From Epinephelus fuscoguttatus (Eukaryota; Chordata; Actinopteri; Perciformes; Serranidae), in contig NC_064761.1 of NCBI RefSeq assembly GCF_011397635.1, forward strand, positions 28,375,643 through 28,439,642: a stretch of DNA of 64,000 nucleotides, in the 5' to 3' direction. The notes under the pieces were generated by a model that saw only the letters and a list, made by a program, of their open reading frames with translations, did not search any database and was not told the origin of the DNA. Below are positions 1 to 10,263 of the stretch, piece by piece. Position numbers and translations under genes: made by a program. Position 1 is the first letter of the stretch, and each line of letters begins with the position of its first letter.

Positions 1-599
1 TGAACAGTCAGTTAGCATTCCTCCAATCACAGGTCAGCTTGCTGCAATCTATTTCAAAGCCCAGTTGGAGCTTACCCATGAAGAAACCTGTGTTACTCCT
101 CCCACTGGCAATATAGGAAATGTTTTAATGTTGGATAATGTGCATTACATGGCGAATAAGTTCAACTTTCTTCTCTTGAACAAGCAGCAGTTTTCCTTCT
201 CCTCAAAAGGTATGCTGCTGATGCCAGGAGCTTTATTCAGGAGCTTGTAATCCTGCTTCAATCAGCTCCTTTTCCTTCCCGTGTAAAGATAAGCCCGGCA
301 TTTACGGCCCTCAACGCACCCCGCTCTAATTAATATGCAGGAGATAAGTACTTGTCTGACAAAATTCATTCGTTTGACCTTCTAGGTTTTACACTAAACT
401 GTTTGCGGCCGCTGCAAGTTCACCACAAGTTGAGAGTTCCCTGGAGTTTCTGCAGCGAGATGGGGCTTTTGTTTCTCTCTGAGAGGTTTAATTTGGACAG
501 CTTGCTCTCCCTCTCTGTTTCTCTCTCTCACTCTCTCAAATTGTCTTCTGACTTTCATTCGGCAGTCTCTGTTTCTTAATTGCCCCTAATTGCTTAATT
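1..599. other. agbl4 intron sequence, no gene seen
   Basis: No coding exon is recognisable. The right half (about 270-600) is rich in TAATTA/AATTG homeodomain-type motifs and in CT runs, and has no repeat signature that I recognise. It is intronic to agbl4 if the gene extends left of the window, as the missing N-terminal exons require. It could hold a conserved non-coding element, but that needs comparison with other fish. Confidence 0.4.
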
Positions 600-1529
600 A
601 CAATTTCAAATGAACAATTCTGGAGGTCAGAGCGGGTTGTTAATTGAAGCATCAATCACAGTGGTGGGGCCTTCAGAACCGTCTCAGTTTGATTGACAGG
701 GCATTAACTGAGTATTGTAGTAAGCCTGGACATGACATTGTGGGGGCTCCATGGCTGATAGTACTGTTTCTGCTGCTCCTCTGCTGTCCTTCACATGAAG
801 CTGTGAAGGAGAAACCTTCTGGGTTAACATCAGGACAGGGACACACTAACACACTATGTGTGTGGGATTCCTCCAGATTATCTACTTTCCTTTCACCTGA
901 AGATACATCTTCATATCATGTGGCTGTGACTGAACCTGTGTTGGCCCTGTGGGTACACCTATGGTTTTCATGGTCTAAGCTAGGCACCTTAGTCCCAACT
1001 AAAGCTGGGCGTAACACTGTACAATTTGATCCCAAACTCTGACCTGAGGTTTGAGCTGTTAGACTCATTTTTAGAGTTGGACTGAATTTTAGCTTTACCG
1101 GGCATTGTTTGCCCTGCAGTGTGTGGGGGGGAAGCAAGGACTGATTGCGGCCTCATCAACTGCTCCTGACCAACTGTCGGACATTTGGATAAATTTCTGA
1201 CATCCGAATTTTGGTTGGTTGTTATCAGGCTCTCTCACAGTTGAAGCAGAGACACGAGTCAGTTCCCCATGGTCAGTGCCTTTTTCCTCACTCAATCACA
1301 AAGTGTAGCCCATACAGTTTGTTTGTGCTGCTACCTTGTGCGTGTGCATCAGTGCAGAAGTTGAGACGCCTGTCTCTACATTATTGTAAACAGTACCTCC
1401 ACTAGCAGACTGGTACAGTGGGAGTTGACAACAGCTCAAATTGTACAGATTATGTCCTGTGTAAGTGAAAACCTAACGCTATAGCATACAGTAATACTTT
1501 TGGCCAGTGTGTAATACGTTTCCAACTTG

Positions 1530-1806
1530 GCTACAGTTTGGGGACAAGTCATCCGACCACTCAAACCACGAGTCACATTCACCCATACATATATATACAC
1601 ACACTGGTGGCTGAGGCTACCATTAAGGTGCCACCTGCTACTCAGTTTTTAACACACTCACACACCAATGGAACAACCATTAGGAGCAATTTGGGGTTCA
1701 GTATCTTGCTCAAGGATACTTTGACATGCAGAGGAGGAGCCGGGGATTGAACCGCTGATCTTCTGATTGGTGGACAACCCGCTCTACCTCTGAGCCTAAG
1801 CCGCCC
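1530..1806 (-). mobile_element. tRNA-derived SINE, minus strand
   Basis: Read on the minus strand from about 1806, the sequence starts with a tRNA-like head: an A-box-like GCTCAGAGGTAGAGC, then a B box GGTTCAATCCC (plus positions about 1743-1753). It continues into the body typical of a very common fish SINE, with the cattcaccc and ttggggttcagtatcttgc stretches. It cannot be a working tRNA because no anticodon arm or 3' acceptor pairing follows. Ends are approximate. A damaged B-box region from it reappears near 3785-3845 within the mosaic segment. Confidence 0.65.
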
Positions 1807-1815
1807 CCAAATGCC

Positions 1816-2537
1816 CAGTGTTGGGGAGTAACAAGTTACTAGTAACGTTACTAGTACCGCATTACAGTAGTAACATTACTTTTCCAGTAACGAGTAGTGT
1901 AACTACCCACTAATAAAATTTCGGCAATAATATCACAGTTGCCCTCAAACCAAACAACTTGCTACAACATTACATTTTTTAATCACATCACTACTGACTT
2001 GAAATACAACAATCACATCGGCAGACTTATTTTTGTAATCATAGCAGGCACGTCACAAAGCAGCAAGCTAGTTAAAGATGGAAATGCTTGGAAATATTCC
2101 CATTGCTTTGATTTTGGTGGGAGTAAAGACGACAAAAACATTATTGTTGCAGGTAGTCAGACTAAAAGTCTTTCCACTGCAAAAAACACGTCTTGAAACC
2201 TCCGGTCTGGAACACCTCTGCTAGTATGACCAATAGCACAACAATGCAAAGCTTTTAATCGTGGGCAGCTGCAGCTACAAAGAAGTAATGAAGTTTGTGA
2301 TTGGATATGTGGTGGATGAAATGTTGCTCTGTGAGTGGCTCTCCATCTTTTGGGTAGAACCTTGGTAAAATACTGGTAATTACCCTGACATTCACACAGA
2401 GGCACATATCTGAATTTTTGGAAGATACGAAATTACCAATTTTATGGGGTGTAACAGAAAAGTAATTAAACAAATTACCATTGGCAGGGAGTAATAAGTT
2501 AAGTGATACTATTACTTTTGAAAATAGCCCAACACTG
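1816..2537. mobile_element. hAT-like non-autonomous DNA transposon
   Basis: The element begins CAGTGTTGGG and ends CCCAACACTG, exact 10-bp terminal inverted repeats 722 bp apart. The adjoining octamers are caaatgcc on the left and gtaatgcc on the right. They agree at six of eight positions, as expected for an aged 8-bp hAT target duplication. The subterminal gtaacaagttactagtaacgtt repeats are typical of fish hAT elements. There is no transposase frame. Within the mosaic segment the left terminus is broken (about 3856). Confidence 0.7.
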
Positions 2538-2659
2538 GTAATGCCCCCTTGCACAAAGAAGATCTGGAAAGAAATGTTTTTCTGAACAGGCTGTAATTCA
2601 TTTTCTGTTAATTAACCAATCTGTTAATTGACTAATTTCTTTAAGCTCTGTCTTCAAGT

Positions 2660-2942
2660 TTTCTGTGGAAGGACTCCACTGGCCTGCACTGAGCCCTGAC
2701 CTCAACACCATCACACACTGCCCAAAATCAGTATCTGAACTCACAGATTCACGTCTGGATTAATGCCAGCTAGTCTGCAGCCAAGTTTCAAAATCTTGTG
2801 TAAAGTGTTCCCAAAAGAGTGTTGACTGTTACAGCAGCATTTTAACACCAGTGGTTTTTTAAATTAGATGTTTAACAATCACAGAAGAGTGTAATTTCTG
2901 TCCACACACTTTTGGCCATGTTGTGTATCCAGCTCATTGTGA
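2660..2942 (+). mobile_element. Tc1/mariner-like 3' remnant
   Basis: The stretch around 2672-2700 (ggactccactggcctgcact, then gagccctgacctcaacacc) matches the usual wording of a Tc1-like transposase gene near its C-terminal catalytic region. The segment ends near 2915-2935 with acacttttggccatgttgtg, like a Tc1 terminal repeat. Frame-disrupting changes are frequent, so it is dead. The left end is missing or unrecognisable. Confidence 0.45.
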
Positions 2943-2952
2943 TCTTGAGATT

Positions 2953-4331
2953 ACAATTTCAAATGAACAATTCTGAGTTAATGAAGTTGTTACATTGAAG
3001 CATCAATCACATTGCAGATTCAGATTCACGTTCTCAGTTTGATTGACAGGGCATTAACTGTTATCTGTAAGCCTGAGCAGAGGATCATTGTCTCCTCCTG
3101 ATAGTACTGTTTCTCCTCCTCCTCTGCTGTCCTTCATTCATCTGTCCCAGCCTTCCGTGGGTTAACATCAGGACAGGGACACACTAACACACTATGTGTG
3201 ATTAGATTATCTACTTTCCTTTCACCTGAAGATACATCTTGGCATGTGGCTGTGGAACTCCTTCAACCCTCCTTCCTCTGCCTAATGGAGCTGGATCTAC
3301 CTCTTCATGGTCTAAGCTCACCTTATCCCAACTAAAGCTGGGCGTCTCTGTACAATTTGATCCCAAACTCTGACCTGAGGTTTGAGCTGTTAGACTCATT
3401 TTTAGAGTTGACTGAATTTTAGCTTTATATGCATATGTTTGCCCTGCAGTGTGTGGGAAGCAAGGACTGCTCAGTTGGCTGCATCAACTGCTCCTGACCA
3501 ACTTGCTCTTTTGGATAAATTTCTGACATCTTTTGTTTCTCCTTCCCTCCTCTCACAGTTGAAGCCTCAGTTCCCCCACCTCCTCCTCCTCCTCCGCCTC
3601 CTCCACCTTCTCCTGCTGCTGTTCCTCTCCTCTGGGGCTCCATCCATCAGGTTGTCGGGGGCTGAGACGCCTGACTCTACATTATTGTAAACCATATTTC
3701 ACCTCCAGCCAGCAGACTGGCTGACAACAGCTCAAATTGTACAAATTGTGGCTGTGAGCGGAATTTCAAACACAGGCACACTGCGTATTGAACCGCTGAT
3801 CTTCTGATTGGTCTCTCTCTCTCCTCTCTGAGCTCTAAGCCGCCCCTACAAATGCCCAGTGTCTCTCTGTAACAAGTTACTCGCTCTCTAGTATGCATTA
3901 CAGTAGTTTTTCTGTTTGCTTTTCCAGTAACGAGTAGTGTAACTACCACACTAATAAAATTTCACACACACATCACAGTTGCCCTCAAACCAAACAACTT
4001 GCTCTTTGTCATTACATTTTGTTGTTCACATCACTACTGACTTGAAATACAACAATCACTATCGGCAGACTCTCCTTTTCCATCCTCTCAGTCTTCCCTT
4101 CCTTTCCTCCTCTTTACGACCCACAGGGAGCAAGGTTCCCATTGCTTTGATTTTGGGGAGCAAGAGGACAAAACATTATTGTTGCAGGTAGGAATCAGAC
4201 TAAAAGTCTTTCCAGCAAAAAGGATGAAACCTCCGGTCTGGAACACCTCTGATAAGTATGAGAGAGGAGCACAACAATGCAAAGCTTTAATCGTGGACAG
4301 CTGCAGCTACAAAGAAGTAATGAAGGTTTGT

Positions 4332-4365
<34 letters not shown>

Positions 4366-4844
4366 CTCTCCATGGATTGGGTAGAACCTTTGTAAAATAC
4401 TGGCAGGAGTAATTGGCCAAGTGAGGTCATTTTAAGCTGGTCTTCATTACTTGGTTTAGGAGTTTAGGCTGGACTGTTAGGTAGAAGATCTGAGCAAGAA
4501 ATGGTTTTTGAACAGGCTGTAATTCATTCATACATGTGAGATAAAATCTGTTAATTGACAATTTCTTTAAAGGGGCAGTGTGGAAGGACTACTGGCCTGC
4601 ACTGAGTTTATTGTCATCACACACTCTGCCCAAAATCTGAATCTGAATATTCACCCATTAATGCCAGTGTCTGCAGCCAAGTTTCAAAATCTTGTGTAAA
4701 GTGTTAAATAAAAGAGTGTTGACTGTTACAGCAGCATTATAATTATGCTTTTAAATTAGATGTTTAACAATCACAGAAGAGTGTAATTTCTGTCCACACA
4801 CTTTTGGCCATGTTGTGTATCCAGCTCATTGTGATCTTGAGATT
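2953..4844. repeat. Zipper-like mosaic of flanking segments A and B
   Basis: This 1.9-kb segment begins and ends with the ends of A (600-2952). Inside, A pieces alternate in collinear order with pieces of B (4845-6535). Examples: 3466-3540 joins A's aaggactg to B's ctgctcagttggctgca, returns to A's tcaactgctcctgaccaac, goes to B's ttgctctttt, then A's ggataaatttctgacatc, then B's ttgtttctccttccctcc. At 4335-4364 it carries B's GT run inside A's hAT sequence. At 4600-4665 B's tttattgtc and aatctgaatctgaatattc sit between A blocks. At 4738-4755 B's ataattatgctttta sits inside A's Tc1 remnant. No gene is present, and the poly-glycine frame at 3425-3643 is a by-product of the CCTCCT run. See the matching finding. 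Confidence 0.8.
4335..4364. repeat. (GT)n microsatellite
   Basis: About 15 GT units within the mosaic segment. It corresponds in position to the longer GT run of segment B at 6144-6181. Confidence 0.9.
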
Positions 4845-6141
4845 CTGTTTAATCAACTGAGTTATTCTCACTGAAGGCATCAAAACTATGAATGAACACA
4901 TGTGGAGTTATGTACTTAACAAAAAGCCAGTTAACCTCTCTGCCATGAGCAACATGTTTTATCATTCTAGTTTCTTCCAATCCATCCACCTCTATCTCCT
5001 GATTACCTGCTTTTATTCATCATTCTCTCCCTCCCAGCTTCAAGAGGTGTCCTCCAGAAATGGAGAGACCAGGTGTGCCTTATCAGGCTGGTTTAGTGGA
5101 ATTTCTTGGCTTTATCAATGGTTGGGACCATCCTTCAACCCTCCTGTTGTGCCAAATGGAGCTGGATCTAATCTCTCAGCCGACAACCCCCATCTCCTCC
5201 TCGTTAAAATTCATATTATGGCTCCAATCAGCTTTCAGTCCCTATCTGACTCTGCCTTTATGTCTCTATATGTATTTCTCCCTCTGTCTACCGCCACTGC
5301 TCAGTTGGCTGCATTTAGGTTTTTTCCCCTCTTGCTCTTTTTTGTGTTTTGTTTTTCTGTTGTTTCTCCTTCCCTCCTCCCTCGCACTGTCCTCTTCTAC
5401 CCCCCACCTCCTCCTCCTCCTCCGCCTCCTCCACCTTCTCCTGCTGCTGTTCCTCTCCTCTGGGGCTCCATCCATCAGGTTGTCGGGGGCTGCTAGCGGC
5501 CGACTCCCAGCCACCATATTTCACCGCCAGCCAGCCAAGCAGCTGACAGCACAGCCACCGCCAGGAAATTGCTTTGGCTGTGAGCGGAATTTCAAACACA
5601 GGCACACTGCGTCGCCTGGGCCGCCCAGGCCTTCATGGTCTCTCTCTCACCACTGTCAAGGAGGCAACACCTCCCTACACACATTTGTTATGGGCCAAGA
5701 AACACTCTCTCAAGGAATGTCTTAGACCAGTGGAAATCTGTGCTTATGTACTTATTTCCTTTGAGATCTTTGGTTCCATCTCTATATGTTTTTCTGTGCT
5801 CCTGCGGATGGACACACACACACACACACACATAAGCATGGAGGACCCATATGCATGGTGTTGTTTGTCTTTTGACACTGTTGGGGATTTATTCTCCTCC
5901 CTCCATCTCCAGCATGGCTACCACAGCATCCTCCAGCGACATGCCATCCTCCTCTTTACGCACAGGGAGCAAGGTGTGGTGCTGAATGATCATTTATTTT
6001 TCAACAGGACAATGACCCCAAGAGGAGGAAGGCTGAAGGAAGGATAAAACCAGAGGAAGGAGAATGGAGTGATAAGATAGAGAGAGGAGGGAGAGAGGAG
6101 GGATGCTGGTTGGTGCTGCTGCTGCTGAATTAAGGGTCAGA

Positions 6142-6181
<40 letters not shown>

Positions 6182-6530
6182 TGGATTGTCAGAACCAGTT
6201 TAAGACCATTGAAGTGAGGAGGGTTTTTTTGCCAAGTGAGGTCATTTTTGCTGGTCTTCAGTTCCTGGCTGGTTTAGGGAGTTTAGGCTGGACTGTTAGG
6301 TAGAACACACAGCAAGATCATAGATCAAGCAAAGGGTGCTATTCACATACAGAATATAAAACATGTTTTCAGTTATTTCACCTTTTTTTGTTAAGTACAT
6401 AACTCACATGGTTTATTGTCAAATCTGAATCTGAATCTGAATATTCTACCCATTAATATGTTTATATGTTTATAAGTGTATAATCGCTATAAAATAAAAT
6501 TCGTTTGGTTTTCGTAGCCTTATAATTATG

Positions 6531-6535
<5 letters not shown>
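4845..6535. repeat. Segment B, right parent of the mosaic
   Basis: This is the region whose pieces are threaded through 2953-4844. It contains a CT/CCTCCT-rich tract (about 5360-5480), a CA run near 5814-5832, a GT run at 6144-6181 and AG-rich DNA around 6040-6110. Two overlapping + strand open frames of 202 and 221 codons cross the pyrimidine tract. Both are rich in Pro, Leu and Ser, lack recognisable domains or splice signals, and are probably not genes. Confidence 0.6.
6144..6181. repeat. (GT)n microsatellite
   Basis: About 19 uninterrupted GT units in segment B, inside the agbl4 intron. Confidence 0.95.

Positions 6536-6564
<29 letters not shown>
6535..6564. repeat. (TA)n microsatellite
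   Basis: About 15 TA units at the right edge of segment B, directly before the element that carries the P2X7-like open frame. Confidence 0.95.
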
Positions 6565-6565
<1 letters not shown>

Positions 6566-6792
6566 CAAGGGCCTTGCTTTAGAGAGGTCGCCATCTTACG
6601 CCGCCATGTATGTAAGGCAGCCTGAGCGGACAATCCAGCTAGCCAGAGAACGCTTTTCGCGTGTATAAATGAACCAACGAAGACAGCAGAAGGAAGGAAG
6701 AAGGAGGAGGAAACAGCAGAGAGTGTTAGTAGTTCGTCGATAGAGAGTAGTGAAAAGTTTTTTTAGTTATAAAGTTTGCGAATGGACTACAC

Positions 6793-7083
6793 TTACCATG
6801 CAACACGAGAGAATGAACCCGAACCGTCATCTGCGAGGAAAAGAAGACGCAACTTCACTCCTTGTGATGCACTCTCTGCGGCGCTTTCCCTCCTGATGAT
6901 ATATCTCCCCAACGATGGCAGCAGTAGCACCAAATCCCATTTTGAGGATTCAGCCTCTCTTCTCGCCCGCTCAGCATCAAACACATGGAGTTCCTCATCT
7001 GTATGCTCTGGCTCAAACAGGTATGGCTCTGGATCTGTGTCCGCTACAAGAAACTCTTCAAAATTGCATTCAAAGTCGTCCAT
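6793..7083 (-). pseudogene. Transposon-associated P2X7-like N-terminal ORF fragment
   Basis: An open frame of 96 codons on the minus strand starts MDDFECNFEEF and contains the run DPEPYLFEPEHTDEEL. This PYLFEPE-(Y/H)-T-(D/E)-EEL signature is known to me from a multicopy fish family of P2X-purinoceptor-7-like or THAP-associated proteins. Those normally continue to a Cys-rich domain with a C-x-C-x2-C-x-P-M-P-T pattern. That domain is absent here, and the frame runs into unrelated residues after about residue 50. It may be an orphan first exon or a fragment carried by a repeat. Upstream DNA (6565-6780) has gccatctta and cgccgccatg motifs often seen in fish repeats. Function is not inferred. Confidence 0.45.
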
Positions 7084-7119
7084 TGCAGCTACTATAGTCC
7101 AGAGATATTGCTAGGCTAA

Positions 7120-7950
7120 ATAAACAGCTGAGCTCTGTTTACAGGCTACGCTGTCAGTCAGTGTGCGGGCTCGAGATTGAGCAGAGAGCGGAGGGCTGCC
7201 CCTCTGGGTACCGTAAGCGGGTATGTGTGTATGAAGTGTGTGTGTTATGCTAGAAGAGTCAGAGTTTGGGACGGAGTCTTTTACCCCCTGGAGTGTTACC
7301 GGAGTTTTTGGAGTGCTCAGATGAACTGGTCTTTCTCCCAAACGCTACTCTGGTCTCCTGCTGGTGAGTGATTCATTACAATATCGTAACATGGTTTAGA
7401 TTTCTAAATAAATATTCACCTCGTTGCTAGATAGACCTACTCCTGTAAAACTCGTGTCTGCACAAGGTTTTTTGACCTTTACGAGGCCACCGTCATTTAC
7501 CCGACAGGAGGGGTGAGCGAGTGAGCCCTGCAATCTAGAATTTGACCACTGATGTGACTGTTTTCAACGGTTTTCAACCCATTTTACGCACTGGCCCTTT
7601 AATTCACTGCTCTTACTTACTATTAATCATATATTTTAAAAATATAGATATGAATGTGTGTGTTTGTGACCGTGAGAATGATGTGATGAGCAAGTGTGTT
7701 GGTGCATGTGTAACATGTATATGCTGCTAAATGGATTGCTCCAACAAATTTTCGTTGTATAACATACAATAACAGTAAATGATCTATCTCTTCAATTGTA
7801 AGCAGCTAAATCATACTTTTTTTTCAATATTAAACCTAAAAGATGCACAATTTTTAAAAATGTATACAGAAATAAATGTGGTCGGCAATAGTTTAATGGT
7901 ATGTTTATCATTAAACATCAGGGGTGCCAACAATAGCTGATATACTTTCG
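7120..7950. other. Intron sequence, no gene seen
   Basis: This is AT-rich intron sequence, particularly from 7600 on, with no recognisable exon, RNA gene or intact element. It may include the outer part of the repeat carrying the P2X7-like frame. Confidence 0.35.
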
Positions 7951-8116
7951 GGTTGACCGTCCATCCGCCCATACATACATCCCGTTCTCAAAAACGCAAT
8001 ATCTCAAGAACACTTTGACGGAATTTCTTCAAATTTGGCACAAACATCTACTTGAATTAAAGGAACTGATTAGACCTGAGCTGATTAGAATTTGGTGTTT
8101 GAAGGATAAAGGTCAA

Positions 8117-8129
8117 GGTCACTATGACC
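8117..8129. promoter_or_regulatory. Oestrogen-response-element-like palindrome (unit 1)
   Basis: GGTCACTATGACC fits the consensus GGTCAnnnTGACC perfectly. It lies in the first unit of a dispersed repeat within the agbl4 intron. This is a sequence match only; no occupancy or function is shown. Confidence 0.45.
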
Positions 8130-8247
8130 TTGCATCTTAATTCACAAATTTCGTGATATCTCATGAAGGTCTTGATGGAGTTTCCTCAAATTTGACACAA
8201 AACTCCTCTTGGATTCAAAAATAAGCTGATTGGAATTTGGTTGTTGG

Positions 8248-8275
8248 AGGTCAAAGGTCAAGGTCACTGTGACCT
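8248..8275. promoter_or_regulatory. DR1 plus oestrogen-response-element-like cluster (unit 2)
   Basis: Four nuclear receptor half sites lie in 28 bp. AGGTCA at 8248 and AGGTCA at 8255 are separated by 1 bp, the DR1 form used by RXR heterodimers and HNF4. AGGTCA at 8261 and TGACCT at 8270 form the inverted repeat with a 3-bp spacer bound by oestrogen receptors. The cluster lies in the second unit of the dispersed repeat. Function is inferred from consensus only. Confidence 0.45.
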
Positions 8276-8484
8276 CACAAAACATATTTTTGGCCATAAA
8301 TTAGCAATTCATGTGCTAATTACGACAAAATTTCACTCAAAAGTCTATTAGGATAAAATGATTAAGTGATGACATTTTATATCTACAAGGTCAAAAATCC
8401 TCTTCACTTTGACATCATAATATTCTGCAAAACACTTTTCTGGCCATTTTTCAAAGCCATAAATCAGTAACAGAAAGACATTTG

Positions 8485-9200
8485 ATAAGATACTGAATTG
8501 GTGACACTGATCCTGAGTGTCCACCTGACAGCTGCTGTTTGTGTAGATGATCTGCGCTGCTGGGGGGAAGATGTGTGTGAAGCAGCCATGTTTTCACAGA
8601 CATGGATGTAAACTGTCAGTACAGCCTGATGAGTTTGCAGAGGCATACAACCACAAAGCGGTCATTCTAGTTCTATTTTTTAGTACAGTGCTACACTATA
8701 TGTGTAATACACTCATTGGTGCCATTATCCTGCACAACTATCCATACTGATCATATCTGTGTAAGTTAAAGGAGCAAGCAGCTTCTATTTTCATTTTATT
8801 TTATTTGTATTTTTGTCTTGTTTTTATCTTGTTTCCTTTTATCTATCACTCAGTCACTTTTCATTCTTTGCTTTTGACTCTTTAGCTGCTGAAACAAGTG
8901 GATTTCCCAGGTGTGAGATCAATAAATTAATCTTTTTTTTTGTCATACAGTGGTGTGATTGATAACACTGAAAGACTGTGGGTGAATTCCATTCATGGAG
9001 TCTATATCTGTGGATGGGTCACACTATAAAGTATTCATGGTGTGCTATTACAGGCCTACGTATTGTACAATATTGTTTGTATAGAGGGAGTTAGTGTTTT
9101 GTACTAACATGAAATAATACAAGACATGCACAGATGGACATCAGACTGCAACTTTGGAAAGCTCCTGTCAGTTCCAATTAGGAAAATTAAGCACAGCAAA
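8485..9200. other. Intron sequence, no gene seen
   Basis: No recognisable exon or intact element. The sequence is AT-rich around 8780-8960, with TTTTATTT-type runs. Confidence 0.35.
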
Positions 9201-9204
9201 ATGT

Positions 9205-10200
9205 TTAAGCAAAGATCTAAAACTTTTTAATGTACTTTTTATTTTATTTAATCTTTTTTTTAATCAGGCAGCCTCATTGAGATTAAGATCTCCTTTCCAA
9301 GAGAGACCTGAGAACAAGAAACATTTACAAGAACACAATCTGCAAAACAGAAACAACACAATTACACATAAATAAACAGGGAATAAAAACAACAGTAAAA
9401 AAGAGTCATAAAAACATCAGATAATAAAGCTTTAAAATCTCCAAGGGAAATATAAGACTCAGGTTTAAGGACACTTTTAGTTTATTCCATTTAAAGGTTG
9501 CAAAGTACCTGAAACTAGTTGTGCCAACATTAGTGCATACATAAGGGATATCTAAGGTTAAGTAGCTACTGGAACATGTACTGTACTAGATTTAAGTAGA
9601 GAAGAGATGTGAGGTAGTTTTGAAGCTTCAGCAGTAGAGTTTTATAAATGAATAGCATAAAATGACGAGTTCTTGTAGACTGTAGGAAAGTCCATTCAAC
9701 CGTGTGATACAGAGATCAATGATGGGTTTGAAATTTGTCATTTGTGATAAATGCACTATAATACACAGAGTTTAACTGCTGAAGTGCTGACAGGGTAGCG
9801 AGACAATACAGAGTATATCTCCATACTCAATGACAGACATGAAGGTTGACTGTACAGTAGTATAGTTTGAATAAGACAGACATCCTTTAATTCTATACAA
9901 GAAGATCAGTTTGATTTTTAATGTTTGAGTCAAATGTTGAATATGAAATTTGGATGATAGTCTGCCGTAAAGCCAAATTCCTAAGTGTTTGTATGACTCA
10001 GTGAGTACAATATGGGTGCCATTTAAAGTTTTAATGCCAGCATAGTCAGAGTCACTGGTGGAGGTGGAGAATACCATGTACTTGGTCTTCTCTGCATTTA
10101 AAACTAGTCTGTGATTAGTGTAAATGTTAATACATGTTCTTAGGTGTTCCTGATGCTGTCTCACTGTGAGCAGCTCCACTGTATTTAGGAGTTACAAAGT
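9205..10200 (-). mobile_element. 5'-truncated non-LTR retrotransposon (LINE)
   Basis: On the minus strand the right part (10179-9772) encodes a 135-residue reverse transcriptase tail. It has motifs LVLNAEKTKYMVF, followed by YKHLGIWL and YRIKGCLSYS, as in the thumb and end regions of fish LINE proteins. The 3' region runs down to about 9240. There it has gagatcttaatctcaatgag and then AT-rich A-runs, the usual tail of one abundant fish LINE family. Most of the ORF is missing at the 5' side, as is usual for truncated insertions. Confidence 0.65.
9772..10179 (-). pseudogene. Reverse transcriptase C-terminal fragment
   Basis: This open frame of 135 codons lies inside the truncated LINE. It contains the conserved sequence N-A-E-K-T-K-Y-M-V-F around residues 28-37, a K-x-L-G-I-W-L block, and a terminal I-E-Y-G-D block. 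The catalytic YxDD motif is upstream of the truncation and absent. It is an inactive remnant and not a host gene. Confidence 0.6.
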
Positions 10201-10263
10201 CCATTCACAGCGCACTGAAACATGTTCAAATCACTCAAACTGCCTTTATGAGCATCAAATACC

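Larger units (their letters stand above)
600..2952. repeat. Segment A, left parent of a zipper-like mosaic
   Basis: This 2.35-kb stretch contains a SINE, a hAT-like element and a Tc1-like remnant, each listed separately. Its first bases (acaatttcaaatgaac) and its last bases (cattgtgatcttgagatt) recur at the two ends of the next segment, 2953-4844. Many 10-60 base blocks in between recur there in the same order. No coding gene is visible; the short open frames overlap in several phases and look like chance. Confidence 0.7.
7955..8480 (+). repeat. Dispersed fish repeat with internal duplication
   Basis: Two related units of about 140 bp (roughly 7990-8130 and 8150-8280) share cgcaatatctcaagaacac/cgtgatatctcatgaaggt, ttcaaatttg(g/a)cacaaa, ctgattagaatttgg and aaggtcaaggtcact. 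This is a repeat common in teleost genomes. Both units end in an AGGTCA-rich block, listed separately. There is no coding capacity. Confidence 0.65.

Noticed and set aside
3425..3643. Minus-strand frame with a long poly-glycine run
   Set aside because: Produced by the CCTCCT tract in the mosaic segment.
4888..5725. Overlapping + strand open frames of 202 and 221 codons
   Set aside because: They are two phases of the same pyrimidine-rich DNA, Leu/Pro/Ser-biased, without domains or splice logic, and in a region involved in the mosaic artefact.
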